The notes beneath the pieces are model-generated. The model was not told the origin of the DNA, ran no database searches, and was given only the letters and a program-made list of their open reading frames with translations. DNA of 64,000 nt from assembly GCF_000247815.1 (NCBI RefSeq), contig NC_021677.1:61639033-61703032 (forward strand), in the 5' to 3' direction. A program made the translations under genes and the position numbers. How positions within the stretch are numbered: the stretch's first letter is position 1; each line of letters opens with the position of its first letter. Below are positions 51,047-60,935 of the stretch, in pieces. The DNA comes from Ficedula albicollis (Eukaryota; Chordata; Aves; Passeriformes; Muscicapidae).

Positions 51047-51481
51047 TGTGGCCACCAGATTCCCTTCCAGCGGGAAGACGGGCAGAGTCCTTCACCTCCT
51101 TTCTTTCCCCCAGCCTTTCAAGCTGCTCTTTCCCAGCCTTGCGGGGTACCTGGGCTCACAGCACCGAGCCAAAAACTCCTCTGTTAAGGGCTGGAAGGAG
51201 GTGGTTGGGGCCAGCACAGCTCTAACCTCTCCCTGCTCCTTTGAAGGGGACGGGTGAGGGTCTCCCCGCCATCCCCTGCTGTTGGCTGAGCTCGTCTTGC
51301 CCTCTGTCAGGAAACAGTGGCCTTTTCCTTGGTTTTTTTTGGAAGGAAGTGGTTAACTCTTCCTTCACCGCCCCACGATGGGATTCATTTGCAAATGCTC
51401 TCTTCAATGAAGAGCAGGGCGACCACAGAGATGGTCTGTGTGGGAGGGAAGCAGGCTCGCCAGGAAGCTGCGGAGAGCGGC
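51047..51481. repeat. 435-bp tandem duplication, copy 1
   Basis: The unit begins 'tgtggccaccagattccctt' and ends 'ctgcggagagcggc'. It repeats exactly 435 bp later with one substitution visible (cgccaggaag against cgccgggaag). It contains no recognised gene; 435 is divisible by three, so open frames recur in both copies. Confidence 0.97.
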
Positions 51482-51916
51482 TGTGGCCACCAGATTCCCT
51501 TCCAGCGGGAAGACGGGCAGAGTCCTTCACCTCCTTTCTTTCCCCCAGCCTTTCAAGCTGCTCTTTCCCAGCCTTGCGGGGTACCTGGGCTCACAGCACC
51601 GAGCCAAAAACTCCTCTGTTAAGGGCTGGAAGGAGGTGGTTGGGGCCAGCACAGCTCTAACCTCTCCCTGCTCCTTTGAAGGGGACGGGTGAGGGTCTCC
51701 CCGCCATCCCCTGCTGTTGGCTGAGCTCGTCTTGCCCTCTGTCAGGAAACAGTGGCCTTTTCCTTGGTTTTTTTTGGAAGGAAGTGGTTAACTCTTCCTT
51801 CACCGCCCCACGATGGGATTCATTTGCAAATGCTCTCTTCAATGAAGAGCAGGGCGACCACAGAGATGGTCTGTGTGGGAGGGAAGCAGGCTCGCCGGGA
51901 AGCTGCGGAGAGCGGC
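51482..51916. repeat. 435-bp tandem duplication, copy 2
   Basis: Same sequence as 51047-51481. After it the sequence changes from the shared 'gagcggctgtg' to 'accgcccgcggcgagggc', so a few bases of microhomology (tgtg) are present at the junction. Confidence 0.97.
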
Positions 51917-53324
51917 TGTGACCGCCCGCGGCGAGGGCCCCCTACCACGGGCACTCCTGCTAAAGCCATCTCGGCCACCCCACTGCTCCTGGTCCCACAG
52001 GTGCAGGGCTCCCTGTGTGGGAGATCTCCCTCCAGGGCTATCACTTGCGTTCAGGGGATGTTTCTGATTCACATCAAAGTGAAAGCTGCAGCAAGAGTGC
52101 GTCAAGTCAGCTTTGGCAGGACTCGTGGCCCTCCCTTTATTTTTTTTCCCTTCTTCCTTTTTCTTGTTGCTGCTCAGCCCTGCAGAATGTAATTAGAAAA
52201 TGAGCCATTTATAAAACAAATGTTTCCGGGAGAAACTCCCCTGAACACCCGTGTCATAAAATTATTGAACACAGCGTCTGAGAGCATTCGGGATCCAAAA
52301 TTTCCTCGGGGCTCACCCTTATCCATTATTCTGTCACTGCTTCAGCTGGGCGGTGACATTTTACTGGCGGCACCCTGTTCCCCTCCAAAAGAATTTTGTC
52401 TTTTGGCTGTTCTGCTCATCCCTTGGTGTCCTCCTTCGTCTGCTAAAGCCATGGTGGGGACGCAGTGAGCCTGGGACCACCTGGTTTATCTCCCACTCCC
52501 CTCCCCAGCACATCCAAATGGACAGAGGGAGAGGATGTTCCCTCTCTGTCCACATAATGGTGGCATTTCAAGGGCTGAGCAAAGCAGAGTGACTTTCCCA
52601 GCTGGGATGTCCTCTCCTTTTAAAAATGCTCATAACTTTTGCTCAAGGTAAACACTTTGGGCTGGAACATCCCGTATTTCACCCTCCACCGGGACCAGTT
52701 TTGCCCAACGCCTCAGCTCCCACCAGAGCACCATATAACTCGCCAGAATTTCCAACACATTCTACAAAGTGCTTTGAGATCTCTGCCAGCTCCCTCTCTG
52801 GTCCTCTGGTGCAGTCCAAGAGGCAGATATTAATCTTAACAGCTATATGCTGGCCGGGCCCTGGTTGCCTAAGAGATTCTCCCTGAATTTATTTATTTGG
52901 ATTTATTCAAAAGAGCATAAAAAGGAACACTCCTCCCAGACTCCAGGCTCACCAGCCATAAATTAGAAAAACAACTACAATGAAACCACCCACAGCACCT
53001 CCCGCCCCTGACACGACTGTTTTCCTGCAACACCCAGCTCTGCAGCGGCTGCGTCCAGCTTCCCTGCAAGCCTCAGCGTTCCTGCCTGGAGATGTTGGCT
53101 GCAGGTGGCCCAAGGATTGGTGCTTTGGGGAGCCCTGTCCTCACTCCTTCTTCAGAGCTGCTGGGGTAGCACTTGTGTGAGAAGTGGAAGAAGCTGTTGA
53201 TGTGATTTCCAGAGGATAGGATGATCCCCCAGCACTTTTAGAAGTCTCCATGGACAAAGCAAAAGGGGATTCACACGGGTTGGCCAGAGAGACTTCAAGA
53301 AGTTCAATCCCTGCAGGTCTCCTC
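51917..53324. other. unique sequence, no gene seen
   Basis: About 1.4 kb. A short CpG-rich stretch follows the duplication (51915-51950). The segment 52190-52340 is repeat-free and looks constrained by eye ('cccgtgtcataaaattattg', 'gagagcattcgggatccaaa'). No exon was recognised. Confidence 0.4.
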
Positions 53325-53800
53325 ATCCACCAGTCTGTCCAGACACATGGCTAAATAACTTGTTCTTGAAAACCTCCAGTGATGGAGTTTCCAGCTCCTC
53401 CCACACCAGGAATCCTGGTTCTCGCCCTTGGAAAAAGTTTCCCAAAGTCTGACCTTGGTCACCCTTGCCCTTAGCCTAATCACTTTATCTGCTGGCCCCA
53501 GCAGACACAGAGGAACTGCTTTCTATCTCCCATCCAGCAGGGAAATCCAAAATACTTGAAGGCTGTTATCATATTTTCCCTCAGTTTTCTTCTCTCTAGA
53601 CTAAACAACCCCAAATTTCTCAGTGTCTCCTCACAGGTCATGTTTTCTAGAGCTCTGTTCCCCTTTGTTCTTCCCCTCTGGATCCTCTCCAAGGACTCCA
53701 CATCTTTTCTCAAGTGTGGTGCCAAAAGCTGGATTCAATATCCAGCCGAGGTCTTCCTGGAGCTGTGTGGAGCAGATGGATAACTTTGCAAGTCTTCCTG
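53325..53800 (-). mobile_element. CR1 LINE, older subfamily, 3' part without tail
   Basis: Antisense CR1 shows 'tcttgaaaacctccagtgat', 'ggctgttatcatattttccc', 'cttctctctagactaaacaa', 'gtgtctcctcacaggtcatg', 'ctccaaggactccacatctt' and 'ttcaatatccagccgaggtc'. Wording differs from the younger copies in the window, so it belongs to an older CR1 lineage. The terminal tail was not identified. Confidence 0.88.
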
Positions 53801-54091
53801 CAAGCCTGGTGTGTGTTTTGCCCTCAAAAGGCAGAGCACTGCTGGCTCCCCTTCAGCCCAGGATACTCTATGCCCTCCTCCAGTGTCCCCCAACCCCAGA
53901 CAGGAGCTGCTCTTATCAGCAGGGTCCTCTCTGATTGAAGGGTTTTTGGCTCTTTTTGCTGCTCGTGCTGAGCTTTGGCATTTTCAGCAATGTGGGAGCA
54001 ATCCCTGAAGGTTTGAGTGTCCCAGGGCCATGCTCCTGCTGAGGGAGGGAAGAAGCCTTTAAGCATAATGTCATGGATTCCCATCAAACAT

Positions 54092-54189
54092 TCCTTGGAG
54101 CAAGCTGGTTTAGTGGAAGGTGTCCCTGCCCATGGCAGAGGGTTGGAACAAGATGGTCTTAAGGTCCCTTCCAACTCAAACCAGTTTTT
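54092..54189 (+). mobile_element. CR1 LINE, 3'-terminal fragment
   Basis: Sense CR1 'agtggaaggtgtccctgccc', 'gagggttggaacaagatggt' and 'cttaaggtcccttccaactc' ends near 'aaaccagttttttgc'. Confidence 0.9.
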
Positions 54190-54611
54190 TGCTTCAAAAC
54201 ACAAAAATATTGGTCCCAAGAGGGTAAGAATTCTCCCAGGCCTTGTTTTCTTCCCAAATCCCAGAGAGATGCTATGGATGCTGGCTTGATTTTTGAGGCT
54301 GTGCTCATCCAGTCCATGTTTTCCATGCCATGCCAACACATCTTAAGGACTGCCTTCAGTCCTGGGATGTGGAGACACCTTGAATTCTGTCCATTCTTCC
54401 CTCCAGGCCTGTGAATGAGGAGTAGTGGGATGGCCACCATTGGGGGGGAACCCTGATCTCTAGCCCCAGATGCCCAGGGAAGTTCCCAGATTCCAGGGCA
54501 CAAGATGAATTTAATGCACTTGCCATGCTGGACTCCACCACATTTAGGGACCAAGCTGAAGGTGTCACATGCTGAAGGTGCATAAACTGTGGGTGGCCAC
54601 ACGGTCTGGAA
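54190..54611. other. unique sequence, no gene seen
   Basis: About 420 bp between two CR1 fragments in opposite orientation. Nothing else was recognised. Confidence 0.5.
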
Positions 54612-54925
54612 AATTATGGAACCACAAAATCTTTTAGGTTGGAAAATACCTGAAGATCATCAAGTCCAACTCATTATCTGAAAAAAACAAGTCCATTGGG
54701 GCTGAAAGGAGCATCAGAAGGTCCCTAATCTGACCTCTGAGCTCAACCCAGACTTTTATCCAGTCAGTCTCAAAAAATTTCCAAGGATGGAGACTGCACA
54801 ACTTCCTTGGCCCAGTCCAATGGTTGACACTCCTCATCATGAGAAAGGCTCTTCTCTGTATCTAAAAATTATATTTTTGGATCACAGTCTATTCTCTGTG
54901 TGATTTGTTCAGTCCTCAAATCTAG
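54612..54925 (-). mobile_element. CR1 LINE, 3'-terminal fragment, older type
   Basis: Antisense CR1 begins 'accacaaaatcttttaggtt', then 'gatcatcaagtccaactcat', 'tttccaaggatggagactgc' and 'gagaaaggctcttctctgta'. It is more diverged than most copies here. Confidence 0.85.
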
Positions 54926-55171
54926 GCACAGGCCTAAACGAATCCTAAGACCTCAGTTTTAGCTCTTCTGACCCTTTTGCTGCCACTTTTATTCAGAGCA
55001 GAGGCACAAAGTGGGATTTAGTGACAGCTGGGGATGTGCATGGTGCAGTGGGATCCAAGTCACCAGGACAGCAGAAGGAGGAAACAAAGACAGGGCACTG
55101 AAAGGAGCAGGTGTGCCTGTTCTTCCACAGTGGGGTCTGGTCCTGGTGCGGGTCTTTGGATTTTGGGGCCC

Positions 55172-55247
55172 TTGACCGTGGTAGGGGGATGGTAACAAGA
55201 TGATCTTTATGGTCCCTTCCAACCAAACCATTCTGTGATTCCATAAT
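55172..55247 (+). mobile_element. CR1 LINE, short 3'-tail fragment
   Basis: The segment 'gtggtagggggatggtaaca' followed by 'tatggtcccttccaaccaaa' and 'ccattctgtgattcc' is the sense CR1 end. Confidence 0.9.
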
Positions 55248-56284
55248 TTTGTTGCAATTTTGAAAAATAAGCAGTCTTGAACAGAAATCCAGGCTGAAGT
55301 GGGAGCTGCAGGTGGAGTAACACCATTACAGAGATGTTGGACTCATCCCAAGCCCCAGGAGCTAGGGTCAGAAAAATCAGAATTAAATTGCAATGGGAAA
55401 GAAATCCAAACCAGTCCAGGGTGTGTTCATTCAGGATATTCTTTCTTTAACTCTGCCCTACAGTCAAGAAATAATGACGCAATTATAATTTGAGCATGGT
55501 TCTGTTTGTAGCCCTTGATTAGATTCAACTAATTAGATTCAACAAAGATTTTTCTTTCTCTCTTCTGTTTTCCTTTATGCTCTTCTAAGTTACAGTGTCA
55601 TTTTGGGCAGATGGAGGCTGCCAAACAGTTAATAAACCAACCAGCAAATTCTCATAAAGATCAGCTTATTCTGCCATGTGCTGTTCCCAGAGCTCTGGGG
55701 AGGTGGAGCAGGGCAGGAACAACCTCCACCTTGCTGACAGCACTGTCTAAATCCCCTGGATTTGTGTCTGGGTTTAATGATGAACCCAGGAAGTGAAATG
55801 CTTACTTTTTTTTTTTTTTTTAACTTTTTTATTTTTTCCCCTGCTATGTGATGTTATGATCCAATTTTGGTACCAGAGTCCAAGGACCTTGGGGCTGGAA
55901 ATCCCAGCCCCACTGGATCCAAATGCAGAAAACATCTGACCTGTCTGACCAAGGTCTTACCTTGGTGAAATTAAAAGGCAAAACATGGTCCATAAGATAG
56001 AAAGGAAGGTGGTACTGTCTCAAGAAAACCTCTTAAGCAAGCGTGGCTGCACTTTTTATTCAAGAGAAAAGCAAAGTTCAGGAGAAAATAAAAAGTGTTT
56101 TGCCTGGCTGATCAAAGACATCTGGAAGATTTAGAGGAAAACCCAGCAAGCTGCTGCAATTGATAAAAAAAGATTAGTGCAGAGCAATTTTCTTGGAGAT
56201 AGCCAGGAAACAGCAGAATACCAGAGAGCAGAGAAAGGGATCCACCCTGAGGTGTCCTGTCCATATCCATGACTGACTCCAACA
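55248..56284. other. unique sequence, no gene seen
   Basis: About 1 kb with a T-rich tract at 55806-55840. No gene or further repeat was recognised. Confidence 0.5.
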
Positions 56285-56480
56285 AATCCAAGAATATCCT
56301 GAGCTGGAAGGGACTCACAAGGATCATGATTCTGACTCATGGCCCTGCACAGGACATCCCACCATATGTCTGAGAGCCTTGTCCAAAAACTCCTTGAATT
56401 CCATCAGCCTTGGGGCTGTGACCATTCCCTGGGGAGTCTGTTCCAGTGCCCAACACCCTCTGATCCAAATCTGGTGAAAA
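56285..56480 (-). mobile_element. CR1 LINE, 3'-terminal fragment
   Basis: Antisense CR1 of the 'gaatatcctgagctggaagg' type runs through 'acaaggatcatgattctgac', 'aaaaactccttgaattccat' and 'gctgtgaccattccctgggg' to 'gtgcccaacaccctctg'. It is 5'-truncated. Confidence 0.9.
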
Positions 56481-57307
56481 CTGCACCAGGACAGAGTCCA
56501 AACCCAAACACTAAGGAAAGTCAGGAGACCCCTTGGGAATCAGAGTGCAGCTTAGTGCACTGAATGTCACAGCAACAGATCCATGATTCAGAATGGGCAG
56601 TCATCAATGCAAGATAAACTAATTAATTATGGGACTCAGAAATAGCTGAAGTGATATAAATTGAGGTTTTTGGTCCCACTGTAAGGTGCAACAGCCACAA
56701 GATTTCAACTGAGGGCTCACAGGAAGAAATGTTAGATTTCCTAAAAGGCCAGTTGAGGTTTTGGAGGATGGAGCCCACCAAGACCTCCAGAAGTAGAAGA
56801 GGGTGAAAGGATGAAGTCAGCAGGGACAGAAATGGGAAAAAAAGCCATATTTGCCGAGGAAATTCCAGGAGATTGATGGCAACAGCAGCACTGACTCCAG
56901 CTTCCTCAGCTACTTCTTTAAGGTGAGAAAGGCAGAACACAGAGGGATGATGTCCTCAGAAGAGGGGAAGGTTGGCACTGATGGCGCTGTGGACTCCTCA
57001 CCTGAATCTCCCTGAAACTGTGACACTCACTCAAACTACAGCATTTTTTAAAAGCTAATTTTCTGGGCTTGATAGCAAAATGTTGAGTCTTGAAAGTGAT
57101 CTCAGACTTCATACCTTATTTGAGAAAAGTTTTTAAACAAACACTGAAATTCTCAGTCACATGACTCCAAGAACTGAGATACAAGGGTAGGCTTTGAGAA
57201 CTCCTTGATTTTCCCTAGATCATAATGCACCTTATGATCAGATTAATAAAGGAGGAATGGATTTAGGTGCTGGCTCAAAAGCAAAATTCATTAATATTTG
57301 TGGATGT
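56481..57307. other. unique sequence, no gene seen
   Basis: About 830 bp with no recognised repeat or gene. Confidence 0.5.
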
Positions 57308-57471
57308 GGATGTTGTGGCTCCCTCATCCCTGGAAATGTTCAAGGCCAGGCTGGATGGGCTTGGAGCAACCTGGGATAGTGGAAGGTGTCCCTGCCATGG
57401 CAGGGGGTGGGAATGGATGAGCTTTAAGGTCCCTTCCAACCTGAACCATTCTGGATTTCTGTGATTCCATG
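57308..57471 (+). mobile_element. CR1 LINE, 3'-terminal fragment
   Basis: Sense CR1 'catccctggaaatgttcaag', 'ttggagcaacctgggatagt', 'gtgtccctgccatggcaggg' and 'taaggtcccttccaacctga' ends 'tctgtgattccatga'. Confidence 0.94.
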
Positions 57472-57859
57472 AACATGTCCACACCCAGCCTTACTCCAAA
57501 TATATCAAATAGGAACAAGGGGTTGGCAGTCCCCAAGCAACAGAGGGCTGGAAGAGATGAAGCTGGCACAGATTAACTGAGCTGCTTTTCCCAGAAGGAG
57601 CAGCAAGGAGGATCCTCAGCCAGGACCAGCCCCAGAGGGACACCGGGTCCTCCCTGGAGGAGAGGGAGAATGCAAACCAGAGGCGTCACACATTCCTCTG
57701 TGCATCCCTCACCTACAGCTGGGCCTGAGGAGGTGGCCAGCTCACCAGAGAAGGGAAGGGTGTGTTTGTGCAGCATCCCAGCTTCCATGTGGGCCATCCC
57801 AGAGCCAAACTACTGTTTGATTAATCAGCCCTTGGATCCAGCTCGCTGCCTCCCTGGGC
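57472..57859. other. unique sequence, no gene seen
   Basis: About 390 bp with no recognised repeat or gene. Confidence 0.5.
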
Positions 57860-58215
57860 GTGCAGGGAGCACGATCCCAGCAGCACGCACTGCCGGCCTC
57901 GCAGGGCTGGCTGAGGCGGCTCCTGATAGCGCTGTTTGCACAGCTCCCCGATGGAAACAATGTGGGTTTTATTAAACCGTCCCGTTAGCGTTTCTCCGTG
58001 CTGTCACTGCAGACTTCAAACGATGATTTATGTTGGCTCGTGGGTCTTTGTCCTCGCACCGAGAGCGGCATCCAAGGACAGAGTGTTCCGGGCCGGGGCG
58101 GTGGGAGCCCTGCCGCTCCGGCTGCGCGCCGTGCCGGGCTCTGAGCCCCCCGTGCCACACGCCAGCCGCAAAGGGCACCCGTTGGCCAGCCCAGGCCAGT
58201 GACACGAGGCACACG
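57860..58215. other. CpG-rich patch, function unknown
   Basis: Dense CpGs: 'taaaccgtcccgttagcgtt', 'ttccgggccggggcggtggg', 'ccgctccggctgcgcgccgt' and 'cacacgccagccgcaaaggg'. An AT-rich constrained-looking core lies at 57955-58035. It could be a small CpG island or enhancer. No TATA box, first exon or transcript evidence could be found by eye. Confidence 0.4.
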
Positions 58216-60115
58216 GACACCTGGAACCGTCCTTTGCGGTGCCAGGCTCCCACACAGATGGCTTAAAGGGAGAGAGGGGCAGCCCACGGGGACCCAACCA
58301 CAGGCAAGTCTTTTATGCTGTTTGAAGTGGGACAGATCCTTTTATCCCAGAAAAATTGCACCTGTTTGTCACCTGCTGGTTCTTAGCCCTAAGAATTACG
58401 TTTATAGTGCCAGGCTGGTCTTCTGCCTATTTTTTGCCTTTTTCCCACCTCATCATTCCCTGGCTGATTCTATCCCCCAAACCAACTTTGCCCATTTTGC
58501 ATGCATGCTGTTTTTCAGGAGTGAAATAATCCACTCAGAGAAGAAAACACATCTATGGACTGGAGGACTGTCCCCTTTGGGACATAAAAGCCACAGACAT
58601 CCACACTTGGACAAAGGAAGCTGTGGCAATGCCAGGAGTGACTGTGCAGCCAGTATGGATGCAGCCAGGAGTACATTCCCCAGGGAATCCTTCACATGAG
58701 CTTTGAGAGATGTCAAAAATGCAAAGTCCGTTCCTTTCAGAGTACTCCCGTGTTGCTCTGGTGTGTGCTGAGGTTGTGGGAATGAGGCAATCCTGAGTTG
58801 TATCTTCCCATACTAAAAAAATCCAAGTTTTTTGCTGGCAGGCACCACTTTTGTGTGTGTGTGTGTCTCCAAGGGCTTTGCTCTCACAGCTCACCCTGAA
58901 GAGCCACCAGATTATTTGGTCACTTGCTCTCTCTGCCAAGTGTGCAGAGAGCTCAATGCCCTCATGCTCATCACCTCTGGGTGGGGGAGATCACAAAAAC
59001 ATATCCAGCAACTCCATGGCCCCATGAGCTGCTGAAAAATCAGGCAGGAAGGTCTGAAGCTGCTTTTCAGGCACATGGGATGGCTGAGTGAGCCTGCTCC
59101 TCACCCTCCTGTTTAAACACAACCTCTGCCCTCAGCTGCAGCAAGAGTATTTCACCCTGTGGGAGTCTCCCAGGGAAGATATTCCTCTTTGGGAAACTGC
59201 ACTTGGAGTGGATATTGTGAAGAGGTTCAAACCTCCTCTCTCTCACCCATGTAAGGTCACTTTAACCACTGTAAAACAGAGCTTTCAAGTTTTTGGAGCC
59301 TAAACTTGTGACTTTCCCACTGTTTTCATCAGCACCTGCACACACCAAATGTTTCTGTGCCTGAAACAGCACTACTGAGAGGTGCAGAGTGATGTTTGTA
59401 GAGAGGATTTGAGAAGAGCCAGTGCAGGACAGAAAAAGTGCAGCTCAGTTTCTAGCATATTTTTGGTTTAAAAATCACCACATACTGAAAGCAGAAGTCA
59501 GAATTAAATGAAACAAAAATGCATCTTATCATCCACGGGTAAGTCTAAGATCCTGCAGCATCAAGAAGCTTTCCTTGTCCAGCTTTGGAAAGATCCAATC
59601 TCAGGACTAAAACTCTTCTGGTGCTTCTTGTTTCTTCTTCATTTCTTCATTTCTTTTTTTTCAATTCTCCTCAGGTCTTCAGTTTATCAAGCCATTGTCT
59701 AGCAAGGCAGGATTTGAGATCCAAAGCACTGCCACAAACCTTGGACCAAACCCCAGGAGTTTGTGGCAATGCCCAGAGCAGTTCTCCAGGGACTGGCAGG
59801 AAAGCACTGGGGCAGGGCTGTCACCCTACAGAGGACAGGCACCAGCACACAGCTGCTCTGCTCCTCTCTGTGCTGCCCACTCAGCTGGGTGATGTGTTTC
59901 TTCTTCTGGCTGCAGAGAACGAGGGTCCAAAATTTGGCAGCAGTAACAAGAAAACAGAACAGTCTTGCCTTTCTTCAGGATGAGGGCTGCTGTGTCTGGA
60001 TTTCAGCAGCACTTAAAGGACCACCAGGCCAGCACATTTCCTGCCACTGCAGTGGGAAATGTGGAATGAAAACCCAAGTCTTAGGTGTCCACATGGACAT
60101 GCCTGAGCAGGGACA
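58216..60115. other. unique sequence, no gene seen
   Basis: About 1.9 kb with a (GT)n stretch of about eight units at 58852-58867 and T/C-rich sequence at 59629-59666. No gene or transposon was recognised. Confidence 0.5.
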
Positions 60116-60286
60116 AATCACAGAATCCCAGGATGGTTTGGGTGGGAAGGGACCTTAAAGATCATATCATTCCACCCCTGCCGTGGGCATTGACATTTTC
60201 CACTATCCCCGGTCGCTCCAGCCTGCCCTTGGACACTTCCAGGGATCCAGGGGCAGCCACAGCTTCTCTGGGCAACCTCTTCCAAG
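60116..60286 (-). mobile_element. CR1 LINE, 3'-terminal fragment
   Basis: Antisense CR1 starts 'aatcacagaatcccaggatg', then 'gtgggaagggaccttaaaga', 'acattttccactatccccgg' and 'ttggacacttccagggatcc'. It ends near 'cacagcttctctgggcaacc'. Confidence 0.94.
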
Positions 60287-60559
60287 AGCTGTATCCAAAA
60301 AGGTCACAGAGGAGTCCGCATGCACTTTGCAGGTGAATTTTCACTTGGGCAAGAAGATGAGCTCTTCCCCGGTGGGTTTTACAGGGAAATATTTCCCCAA
60401 GGACAGCATTAAGACTGCCTATGTTACTACAGCCTAGAGAAACCCCTAAGATAGTGCAATACAGCTGACGGGAAGAATATATTGGGAAGGGAATTATCTG
60501 GCTGGCTGGGAAACGCAGGGCTTTGAAAGGGGATGGGGCGGGACAGGAAGAACATTCCT
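60287..60559. other. unique sequence, no gene seen
   Basis: Short unique interval between the CR1 and the CpG-rich patch. Nothing was recognised. Confidence 0.5.
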
Positions 60560-60935
60560 TTGTCACTACAAACGCCCCGAGCCGCTCGGGGAGCATCCGC
60601 CGGGGCCGCCCGCTCGCAGCCCGCGGCCGGCAGATGCTGCGCTGTGCTCAGCCCAGACCGCCACCGTGCATGGAGAGGGATGAGGTGCCCGGAAAGAGGC
60701 AGCCTGAGCCCCAGATGCTCCGGCTGGAGGTGGCCACGTGTGTGGGGCGCAGGGGGCTGCTGGCAGCAGGGTCAACTCGCCCTGTGGCCGGCGCCGGGCT
60801 GAGGAGGAGGGAGAGGGCAGTGCGCTGCTGCTGGGGTGTTTTGCAATTCCGTGCGGTGCTCGCTTCCCTCCTCCCTCGGAAGATGGGGAGAACTGCGGTC
60901 GCTTTGAGCTTTCAGCTCGAACGGGGTTTTACAGC
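60560..60935. other. CpG-rich patch with a perfect GC palindrome
   Basis: Strongly CpG-rich: 'ggggccgcccgctcgcagcc', 'cgcggccggcagatgctgcg', 'gtggccggcgccgggctgag' and 'gaactgcggtcgctttgagc'. An inverted repeat, CCCCGAG-CCG-CTCGGGG, lies at 60575-60591. It is the best candidate in the window for an unmethylated CpG island, but no exon, TATA box or start could be assigned. Confidence 0.45.

Noticed and set aside
54190..54611. tRNA or small RNA genes in the gaps between CR1 fragments
   Set aside because: No cloverleaf arms, A/B boxes or snRNA motifs were recognised here or elsewhere in the window.
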